Of a stretch of 64,000 nucleotides of DNA, positions 16,213 through 23,153 are shown in pieces. The notes below the pieces were generated by a model. It was given only the letters and a program-made list of their open reading frames with translations. It was not told where the DNA came from and did no database searches. The first letter of the stretch is position 1. The number at the start of each line of letters is the position of its first letter. Origin of the DNA: Gluconacetobacter dulcium (GTDB lineage Bacteria; Pseudomonadota; Alphaproteobacteria; Acetobacterales; Acetobacteraceae); NCBI RefSeq assembly GCF_014174165.1, contig NZ_JABEQN010000018.1:1-64000 (forward strand), written 5' to 3'. The position numbers were made by a program, and so were the translations under genes.

Positions 16213-18735
16213 ATGAGACAGACGCCGCCAGGGAAGGGGCATCAGTCTCAAAAAGAACGATCGGACGCGCATGTTCCGTCGCCATGTTCTTCTGGAAAAC
16301 CGCTGCGGAGGGCGGCGGTATCGTTCCTTCTTCTGGCGGGAACGACAGCCTTCACGCCACTGTTCATGAAAAAAGCCAGTGCGCAGACTGCTAACTACCA
16401 GAATAGTACGTCTCGTCCCGGGTCCGGGGCACCATCGCCGTTTCATCCTGATGGTCCAGGCGTCAATTTCGACATCCCGGCCGGATCGCTCTCCGACGCG
16501 CTCGTGACCTTCAGTACCCAGGCCCATGCGCCGCTGACCTCGCAGGCACCGATGCTCGCGGGCAAAACGACCGCTGGCCTCCGGGGCACTTTTACGCCTC
16601 CTGCGGCTTTGTCGCGACTTTTGCAGGGAACGGGGCTGAGCTACCTTCCGACGGGATCGCACGCTTATAAGGTTGTTGTCGCGTCCTCGGCGATCACTCT
16701 CGGCCCCGTCCGTGTCTCGGGCCAGTTGCAGCAGTCTCTTGCCGGTCTGCTGGATTCCGCCGATACGCTTCATGATGGCCGCTATTCGGCCGATCGCGTG
16801 ACGGTCGCGGGCAAGCTGCCGCTTTCGGTTCGTCAGATACCCAATTCGGTATCGGTCGTTACGCAGCAGCGTATTCTCGACCAGAACATGGTGTCGGTCG
16901 AAGATGTGCTGCGCTTCACGACAGGGGTTACGGCGTCGCCCTATGGTGATGGTACCGCTTATTTCATGTCGCGCGGCTATACTCTTGACGTGCAGTATGA
17001 TGGGATGCCGGTTGTCTCCGGCATTCAGTATTTACCGCAATTTGATATGATGATGTATGATCGCGTTGAGGTGATGCGCGGTCCGACCGGGCTGTTGCAG
17101 GGAACGGGTTCCGGTGCGGGCTCCGTCAATTTGGTGCGCAAGCATACACAGGACGCATTTGCTACCCATGTTGGCGTCCAGGCCGGTTCGTGGAATAATG
17201 TGCGCCCCTATATCGACATCAATGCTCCGCTCAATGCAAGTCATACATTGCGTGCTCGAATTGTTGCGTCCGGTCAGAGCGCAGATTCATTCGTTCACGA
17301 AGTGCATCAGTCGGAAGCAATGCTCTATGCGATCGTCGATTATGATATCGACGCACAGACCAGGCTGACAGTCTCGGGTTCTTATCAATATTCCGATCGC
17401 GGGCCATTTGATTACGGTCAATCTCGATATACAAACAACAAATTTCTGAATTTTCCCAGGAGTGCATTTTTTGGCTCTTCCTGGAACGATAGTCCGAATT
17501 CCATGGGTGAAGGCTATGTCAATATCACGCATTCTTTCGGTAAAAATCTGATATGGTCAACAAGTGTCATTGATAGATATCTGGATTCATCCGGAATATA
17601 TAGTTATATGGGTGGTGGCGTTAATTTCAATACAAAATTGTCAAAATATTTCGAACAAAGCAATCTGAACCGTCAAAATATGATTGGTGCGGACTCGAAT
17701 CTCAACTATAGAATGAATATTATGGGTCGTCCGATCGATTTTCTGGTCGGGACGAATATGTACCAAGTTTATAAACGGAGCCTGTACGGATCTGGCCCCA
17801 CATCCGCATTGAATATATTCGATGCCGTCCTGCCAAAGCCCAATTTTCCCTATTCCGGCGGTAACGATACGACCACAGAGCAATGGGGCGCTTATGCGCA
17901 GGCTCGGCTTCACCCGATCAAGAATCTGACCCTGGTTCTCGGTGGGCGTGTCAGTTCCTACTGGGCCGACAGCCGCACCATTCTCCCTGAGCGATTGACC
18001 CGTTCGGGCCAGCCGGGAGTGGAAGGCAAGCTGACGCCAAATGCGGGCATGCTGTACGATCTGACGCGCGAGTTGACGGCCTATTTCAGTTTCTCGTCGA
18101 TTTTCACGCCACAGACGGAGTTGACAGCCTCTGGTGGGGGATTGAAACCTGCTACGGGACGTCAGTATGAGGCTGGATTGAAGGGAGCCTTTCTTTCTGG
18201 AAACCTCCTGGCGTCTTTGGCAGCTTTCCAACTGGAGACAAACAATCGGGCTGTCGGCGATCCCACGGATATACGCTATTACGTTTCATCCGGTCGTGCG
18301 CGAAGCCGGGGCGTCGAGGTTGAGATCAACGGACGTCCGTTGCCGGGGTGGAATATCTATGCTGGTTATACCTGGCTGGAGACACAGTATCTTTCCGACC
18401 CGGTATATGGCAATCTGAGCCTTCAGCCCGAAGAACCGAAGCATAATTTCAAACTGTGGTCCACTTACACGATTCAGCGGGGTATGTTGAAAGACCTGTC
18501 GTTCGGTACCGGTCTTCTGGTTTCCTCCCGGACCTCGCGTGACTACGTTGTCTGGCAGGGTGGCTATACTGTCCTGGATTTGCAGGTGGGGTACAAGGTC
18601 ACGCCCCACCTTTCTACCACGCTGACGGTGAACAATGTCGCGGACAAAGTGTACTGGGCGCGTCTGCCTACAAGCTATTATGGAAGTTACGGTGCGCCAC
18701 GGAGTGTTATGGCAGCTATACGATCCGAGTTCTGA
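16213..18735 (+). CDS. TonB-dependent siderophore receptor with N-terminal signalling domain (cassette 1)
   Basis: An 840-residue outer-membrane transducer of the FpvA/FecA type, which imports a ferric chelate with TonB energy and signals its presence. A long basic signal peptide (SFLLLAGTTAFTPLF) is followed by an STN domain (FDIPAGSLSDALVTFSTQAH, ALSRLLQGTGLSYL). The plug comes next (RQIPNSVSVVTQQRILDQNM, FMSRGY, YDRVEVMRGPTGLLQGTGSG), then a 22-strand-type barrel ending in an aromatic residue (AAIRSEF). The middle of the gene (about 17.2-17.85 kb) is clearly AT-richer than its neighbours, suggesting transfer. The ATG at 16213 is chosen over an upstream frame extension because it precedes the signal peptide most closely. 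The substrate is not predictable; siderophore is inferred from plug likeness. Confidence 0.92.
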   Translation: MRQTPPGKGHQSQKERSDAHVPSPCSSGKPLRRAAVSFLLLAGTTAFTPLFMKKASAQTANYQNSTSRPGSGAPSPFHPDGPGVNFDIPAGSLSDALVTFSTQAHAPLTSQAPMLAGKTTAGLRGTFTPPAALSRLLQGTGLSYLPTGSHAYKVVVASSAITLGPVRVSGQLQQSLAGLLDSADTLHDGRYSADRVTVAGKLPLSVRQIPNSVSVVTQQRILDQNMVSVEDVLRFTTGVTASPYGDGTAYFMSRGYTLDVQYDGMPVVSGIQYLPQFDMMMYDRVEVMRGPTGLLQGTGSGAGSVNLVRKHTQDAFATHVGVQAGSWNNVRPYIDINAPLNASHTLRARIVASGQSADSFVHEVHQSEAMLYAIVDYDIDAQTRLTVSGSYQYSDRGPFDYGQSRYTNNKFLNFPRSAFFGSSWNDSPNSMGEGYVNITHSFGKNLIWSTSVIDRYLDSSGIYSYMGGGVNFNTKLSKYFEQSNLNRQNMIGADSNLNYRMNIMGRPIDFLVGTNMYQVYKRSLYGSGPTSALNIFDAVLPKPNFPYSGGNDTTTEQWGAYAQARLHPIKNLTLVLGGRVSSYWADSRTILPERLTRSGQPGVEGKLTPNAGMLYDLTRELTAYFSFSSIFTPQTELTASGGGLKPATGRQYEAGLKGAFLSGNLLASLAAFQLETNNRAVGDPTDIRYYVSSGRARSRGVEVEINGRPLPGWNIYAGYTWLETQYLSDPVYGNLSLQPEEPKHNFKLWSTYTIQRGMLKDLSFGTGLLVSSRTSRDYVVWQGGYTVLDLQVGYKVTPHLSTTLTVNNVADKVYWARLPTSYYGSYGAPRSVMAAIRSEF

Positions 18736-18864
18736 AAGGCGAGAACGAGGCGGCGGAGTTCTTTACGGGTTTGGATCACAACGCACCGCTGGTCGGGCAT
18801 GGGCTGAAATTCTATGCTCGCACGGGTGCCCTGCTTCGGGACGATGAAACAGTCTCGCAGGTTG
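18736..18864. other. Receptor 3' flank with a possible gene remnant
   Basis: From about 18729 one + frame reads GENEAAEFFTGLDHNAPLVG and continues protein-like to the repeat border at 18865, where it hits a stop within the repeat. No start codon or ribosome site is present, and the frame overlaps the receptor end. It may be a truncated gene cut by the repeat, or chance. Confidence 0.25.
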
Positions 18865-18964
18865 GAGCATCATCCGACTAAATGGACTCATCTGGTCGGA
18901 TGAAGATGCTCGAAAAATCAATAATCCAGAGCCCTGTCCGTGAACCGGTGTGAACGGACAGGGC
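18865..18964 (+). repeat. 100-bp double-hairpin repeat, copy 2
   Basis: Direct repeat of 14069-14168. Hairpin 2 here is GCCCTGTCCG/CGGACAGGGC around the same loop. Two base pairs differ from copy 1, and both sides changed together, so pairing is preserved. It lies between the receptor stop and the convergent gene ending at 18967, where it may serve as a bidirectional terminator. Confidence 0.85.
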
Positions 18965-18966
18965 AT

Positions 18967-19815
18967 CTAGATGCGTCGGACCAGCCTGACCAGGGGTACC
19001 GAACAGACGAACATGTCCGAAGGGCTTGCGCGCCAGGGCAGGACCAGTCGCTCGTAACGGCACCAGAACCGGGTGCCGTCGGCGCTTGTCATGCGGGCCT
19101 CGATCAGGTCCAGGCGGGGTTCCTGGCTGGATGCCGCCGTGAAAAAGGCGCGGGTCGTCGGCAGCATGTAGGCGGCATCGGGGAGGTCCCGGATGTCGCG
19201 GCCGACCCGATCTTCGTGGGACTGGCCGCTATATGTCTCGTAGGTGCGTGGCCATGCCGCGATCTGGCAGCGGTCCCGGCCCGGCAGCCAGGCCAGGCCG
19301 CCGCCGCCGAATACGGGGCTGGTGGCGATTTCGGCCACGTTGCGTGTCGTCGTATGGCGACGGGCTTCGCGCCAGGCGGCCAGGGCCGTTTGCAGGCTGG
19401 CGCGCTTTGCATCGTCGAGGCGATCCAGGGACAGGGGAATGATGGTGGGCGCCGCCGGGATGTCATGGTCGTCCCGCGCTGCGCTCTGGAGGATGCGCAG
19501 GCGGGCAATGGCGTCGTTGCGGTTGTGCAGGACCTCCAGTGGCGCAGGGTATGATCCGGAACGCTCCAGGATGATGCGTGAATGCGGTTGTGTCAGGAGG
19601 ATCTCGATGATCCGTTGCAGGCAGGCCGTTGCGAATGACGCGGGCTGGAAGCGGATGTGTGTATAGGTTGCAAATGTCTCTACGGTGGCAAAGCCGAGAT
19701 TTTGGACGGAATGGGAGATGAAGTCGGTGTTTTTTTCAAAGAATCCGAAATATTGAAAAAAATCCCTGCTGTTCTGATTCCACGTTCTTCCGTTGGGCGC
19801 GACCAGTATTTTCAT
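18967..19815 (-). CDS. Hypothetical protein with a possible C-terminal PAS-like fold
   Basis: A 282-residue soluble protein. The N-terminal third has alternating hydrophobic and polar blocks (FATVETFATYTHIRFQPASF). The C-terminus (RDLPDAAYMLPTTRAFF then LIEARMTSADGTRFWCRYER) has the spacing of a PAS-type domain: conserved D, an R followed by a late strand with W/C, and then RY. No kinase, GGDEF or HTH domain follows. The gene is convergent with cassette 1 and separated from it only by double-hairpin repeat copy 2, so it could have moved with it. I do not recognise the family with confidence; the PAS suggestion is inference. Confidence 0.6.
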   Translation of the reverse strand: MKILVAPNGRTWNQNSRDFFQYFGFFEKNTDFISHSVQNLGFATVETFATYTHIRFQPASFATACLQRIIEILLTQPHSRIILERSGSYPAPLEVLHNRNDAIARLRILQSAARDDHDIPAAPTIIPLSLDRLDDAKRASLQTALAAWREARRHTTTRNVAEIATSPVFGGGGLAWLPGRDRCQIAAWPRTYETYSGQSHEDRVGRDIRDLPDAAYMLPTTRAFFTAASSQEPRLDLIEARMTSADGTRFWCRYERLVLPWRASPSDMFVCSVPLVRLVRRI

Positions 19816-19864
19816 ATGGTGCCGTTTTCCGGTGTCGCTGTTTTATGGGGTGAGCATAACTTAT

Positions 19865-19896
19865 CTCATAGAGGGAACACCTTAAATTTCTATGAG
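19865..19896. promoter_or_regulatory. Inverted repeat between two minus-strand genes
   Basis: CTCATAG (19865-19871) and CTATGAG (19890-19896) are perfect 7-bp arms with an 18-bp spacer, between the permease stop and the start of the orphan gene at 19815. It could be a terminator for the ABC operon or an operator for the orphan gene. Confidence 0.35.
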
Positions 19897-19922
19897 TTTT
19901 GGGAGGGGATGGGGCCTGGTCG

Positions 19923-21302
19923 TCAGAGGGCCGGTGGCTCGATGGGCCAGTCGGCGCGGGCCAGGGCGCGGGGGGCCAGGCGGGCCATCACCAGTGCGAA
20001 GGCGATGGCCATGACGGGGAGTGCCCAGGCCAATGGCGGCACCGGGGACATGACGAACAGGAGTGTGGTGTAGATCTGGATGCCCGCCAGGCTGCCCAGC
20101 ATCGACAGAACCAGGATGAACCCCGGACGATTGGTCAGGGGCGAGAATACCGCCAGGCTGGGCAGGTAGCTGCCGCCGACGATGACAGCGGCCAGCGCGA
20201 GACCTGCCGCCAGCGCGCGCAACGGTGGCATCGTGCCGAGGAGCGTGACGGTGATGGCGGCGAACAGGCCCAGGATCGTGCCGGCCATCACGGCGCGACC
20301 GGCATGGGCGCGATAGAGGGCGCGCGTGAAATCCGACCGCGCGCCGAACGGGCCGAGCGACAGCAGGAACGGCCAGTCGCGCCGCGACAGCATCCAGTTG
20401 GGGAGGGGCATGGCGCCGAGCATCGCGACCTGGCCCAGCGTGGCGGTGGCGGCGGTGCGCACCAGAAGAAGCGTGGGGGCGTGAAGGCTGCTGATCGCGT
20501 TGACCAGCACGACGAAGGTCGTGAACACGATCAGGGTGACGGCCGACTGCGCCAGCATTCCCAGTGGACTGCCCGAGGCCAGGCCGTTGGGCAGGGGAAT
20601 CCGGCGCAGAGGGGGCGGTTGCCACATCAGCGCGTGCTTCAGGCTACGGAACACGGCATTCGGCGGCTTGTGGTCCGGTCGGGGGATGGCGGGTGCCGGG
20701 GTGTCGGGATGGGCGAAGGGGCTGTGATGGAGTTCGATCAGCGTTGCCGACAGGGTCGTGGCCAGCAGGCCCAGGGCCAGGAACCATGGCGCCCGCATCA
20801 GCGTATCCTGCATCGTGGGGCTCATGAACATGAAGAACAGACCGAACACGATGACGACGCGGATTTTGCGCAGGCGGGGGCGCAGGATTTTCGGTCCGGT
20901 CAGATCGCTGCCGGTGCTGATGGCGAGATTGACGGATTCCAGCGCCAGCACGTTGAGCAGGGGCAGGCCCAGGATGAGCGCGGGCACGGCCAGCAGCAGC
21001 AGGCCCAGCACGAGCATGACGTGGATCGCCCGGTATTCCGCCGCGATCAGGCGCGGATACATGGCCGCCAGCGGCGAACGTACCTGGCGCCAGTACTGGC
21101 AGGACAGGCCGGTGAACACCCCCTGCTGCGCCATCCACCAGAACAGGCCGATATCGTGGATGCCGGCGGGATGGGTGCGCGACGGATGGGCCAGGTTGAA
21201 GGCGGTGATGGCGAGATAGACCGCCGCCGAGATCAGGGTGGGGTTTTCCCGGAAGAAGACCGGCGAGGCGTAGAGCCGGAGCGCGCGCAGCGTGTCGTTC
21301 AT
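19923..21302 (-). CDS. ABC transporter permease-type membrane protein
   Basis: A 459-residue polytopic inner-membrane protein with about ten to twelve hydrophobic helices, for example AIHVMLVLGLLLLAVPALIL and VVIVFGLFFMFM. There is no signal peptide and no catalytic motif. It follows the ATPase gene at 21310 with only a 7-bp gap on the same strand, so the two form an ABC export unit of the ABC-2 general type. Neither the helices nor the context reveal the cargo. Length and helix count are larger than a simple ABC-2 permease (about 250 residues), so it may be a fused or full-length membrane domain. Confidence 0.78.
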   Translation of the reverse strand: MNDTLRALRLYASPVFFRENPTLISAAVYLAITAFNLAHPSRTHPAGIHDIGLFWWMAQQGVFTGLSCQYWRQVRSPLAAMYPRLIAAEYRAIHVMLVLGLLLLAVPALILGLPLLNVLALESVNLAISTGSDLTGPKILRPRLRKIRVVIVFGLFFMFMSPTMQDTLMRAPWFLALGLLATTLSATLIELHHSPFAHPDTPAPAIPRPDHKPPNAVFRSLKHALMWQPPPLRRIPLPNGLASGSPLGMLAQSAVTLIVFTTFVVLVNAISSLHAPTLLLVRTAATATLGQVAMLGAMPLPNWMLSRRDWPFLLSLGPFGARSDFTRALYRAHAGRAVMAGTILGLFAAITVTLLGTMPPLRALAAGLALAAVIVGGSYLPSLAVFSPLTNRPGFILVLSMLGSLAGIQIYTTLLFVMSPVPPLAWALPVMAIAFALVMARLAPRALARADWPIEPPAL

Positions 21303-21309
21303 CGGGCGG

Positions 21310-22191
21310 TTATCGGGTCAGGGCCAGGAACAGCCGTTCGACATCGCCCGGCAGCAGGATGTTGCCCGCGCCGGCCGCCGCGTCGTCCAGCGCCGGATGC
21401 CAGCCGCGCACCCACACACCGTCCGCGCCCTGGTCGGCGATGGTCTCGACGCCCCATTCCGTCTCGGGCGGTGTGGAGAGGCGGCGGACGGTGGCGGCGA
21501 TCTCCGCTGCCGTCATGTCCAGCATGATCCGGCCGTGGCGCATCATGATGACGCGGTCGCTGATGTCCTGAAGGTCGGAGATGATGTGCGAGGAAATCAG
21601 CACGCTGGCACCCGTGCGCCGCGCATAGGCCGGCAGCAGGCGCATGAAATCGTAGCGGGCCTGCGGGTCGAGGCTGGCGACGGGCTCGTCCAGCACGATC
21701 AGGTCGGGGCGGAAGCGCAAGGCGAGCACGATCGCCAGCCGCTGACGCTCGCCGCCCGAGAGCGTCTTGATCCGCGCGGTGGGGTCGAGGGCGGCCCATT
21801 CCTCCCATGTCCGGTCTTCGGTGTCGGTGGGGCGGGCGCGGTAGTCGGCCAGATAGGCCATCAGTTCCCCGACCCGGAACCAGGTGAAACCGGTCATGGT
21901 CTGGGGAACGAAGCCGATGCGTGCCCTGGTTTCGGCACGCAGGGCGGAGGCGTCCTCGCCCCACAGCCGCACCGTGCCGGCATCGGCCGAGAGCAGGCCG
22001 AGCAGGCAGCCGATCAGGGTGGTCTTGCCGGCACCGTTGGGGCCGAGAAGGGCCGCGATCTCGCCGGGGCGCAGCGTCAGGCTGAGATCGTCGAGAACGG
22101 TTCGGCCGCCGAGCACCTTGCGCAGATGGGCGATCTGTACCGGGGGCTCCCGATCGGGGATGGCCTGTGGTGAGGTGTCCTGATCTGTCAT
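21310..22191 (-). CDS. ABC transporter ATP-binding protein
   Basis: A 293-residue nucleotide-binding subunit. Walker A is ALLGPNGAGKTTLIG, the Q-loop follows (IGFVPQTM), the signature is TLSGGERQRLAI, Walker B is DLIVLDEPVASLDPQ, and the switch His is in ISSHIISDL. It powers the permease encoded 7 bp downstream. The C-terminal ~70 residues (PPETEWGVETIADQGADGVW) are an accessory domain seen in drug and polysaccharide exporters. The reading frame stays open about 83 codons upstream through a 15-bp tandem repeat, but that part is Thr/Pro/Ala low-complexity and is not preceded by a ribosome site. The ATG at 22191 is preferred, with 22212 possible. Confidence 0.9.
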   Translation of the reverse strand: MTDQDTSPQAIPDREPPVQIAHLRKVLGGRTVLDDLSLTLRPGEIAALLGPNGAGKTTLIGCLLGLLSADAGTVRLWGEDASALRAETRARIGFVPQTMTGFTWFRVGELMAYLADYRARPTDTEDRTWEEWAALDPTARIKTLSGGERQRLAIVLALRFRPDLIVLDEPVASLDPQARYDFMRLLPAYARRTGASVLISSHIISDLQDISDRVIMMRHGRIMLDMTAAEIAATVRRLSTPPETEWGVETIADQGADGVWVRGWHPALDDAAAGAGNILLPGDVERLFLALTR

Positions 22192-22286
22192 CGCCCGCGC
22201 TTCGGAAAACATTGCAGGACGTTGGAGCGGCGGGGGATTTTCTGTCAAGCGGGCCGATGGCCGGGTGGCGGCGTGGTTTCGGGCGG

Positions 22287-22355
22287 GAGTGACCGGCGCT
22301 GGAGTGGCCGGCGCAGGAGTGACCAGGGCAGAAGTGATCGGGGCAGGAGAGATCG
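22287..22355. repeat. Degenerate 15-bp tandem repeat
   Basis: Four imperfect copies of a 15-bp unit of the type GAGTGACCGGCGCTG run from 22287 to 22346, with a partial fifth to 22355. The array is upstream of the ABC ATPase start and lies in an otherwise empty gap of about 280 bp before the small secreted-protein gene at 22474. Confidence 0.7.
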
Positions 22356-22473
22356 TCCTTGTGCCGGAATAACGCTTTGTGTCGTGGGCCGGTGGATGGT
22401 TGCAATTCCTGATTTCTGGTCCTGCGCTTTCCTGCCGCATGTTGCTCGGATGTTACAGCCTGGATGCCTGCCC

Positions 22474-23046
22474 ATGCGCATGATTCTGCCCCTGCAGAGA
22501 GAGGGCCGGCCTGTCCGGTCGCTCCATGGCGTGGCGAAGGGAGAATGGCCGTTCTTTCGCATCGGGGTCGTCGTCGCGATGGCGTCGGCGGGGCGTCCTG
22601 CATCCGGTGCGCCGGCCGCATCCTATTTCATGCCGCCGACGCCGACAATGACGGCGCCGCAGCCTGCCGTGCCGCAGCCTGCCGCGCCCCAGCCTGCCGC
22701 GCCCCAGCCTGCCGTGCCTGGAGCTTTCGGGGCAGGGCATGCCGGAGCGGCGGCGGGGGGCGGAATGGGGGCCGGAGGATCGGGGTATTCTGTGACCGCC
22801 CCGACATATTCGCTGGCGCCGCCGGCATCGGGCAGGACAGGGCATGTGGGGCCGTTCGATATTGAGCAGAGCAATGCCAGCCCCGTGCCGATGGAGACGG
22901 GACGGACCGTGACCGCTGCCTATCCCGTCAAGGGCGTGCCCGGCATGGACCTGACGATCAACATGTTCGGCGGCCATCGGGAGACCAATACCGGTAGCGC
23001 GGTCGGGACCGCCGCGCTGACCGCCGGCATGCGGCTCAAATGGTGA
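22474..23046 (+). CDS. Hypothetical secreted Pro/Ala-repeat protein
   Basis: A 190-residue protein with a late, basic-then-hydrophobic export signal (FFRIGVVVAMASAGRPASGA). It continues with a PQPAVPQPAAPQPAAPQPAVP-like linker made from a perfect 15-bp tandem repeat, then a Gly-rich stretch, and a compact C-terminal module beginning FDIEQSNASPVPMETGRTVT and ending AALTAGMRLKW. A degraded copy of that module lies on the minus strand near 29.7 kb. The design suggests an envelope or cell-surface protein with a small folded end domain. No family is recognised. The start could also be the ATG at 22579. Confidence 0.6.
   Translation: MRMILPLQREGRPVRSLHGVAKGEWPFFRIGVVVAMASAGRPASGAPAASYFMPPTPTMTAPQPAVPQPAAPQPAAPQPAVPGAFGAGHAGAAAGGGMGAGGSGYSVTAPTYSLAPPASGRTGHVGPFDIEQSNASPVPMETGRTVTAAYPVKGVPGMDLTINMFGGHRETNTGSAVGTAALTAGMRLKW
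22660..22719 (+). repeat. 15-bp coding tandem repeat (x4)
   Basis: Four copies of CAGCCTGCCGxGCCx encode the Gln-Pro-Ala-x-Pro linker of the hypothetical secreted protein. Copies 2 and 3 are identical; slippage here would change linker length without breaking the frame. Confidence 0.85.
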
Positions 23047-23153
23047 CGCAGGTCAGAGGGTGATGCGGGGGCGAGGCCGTTCCTGCGCCGATTTTTCAGA
23101 GGCAGTGCGATGAAGTTGGCTGCGTCGGCAGGGTGATTTTGCAAACGGCGCTT

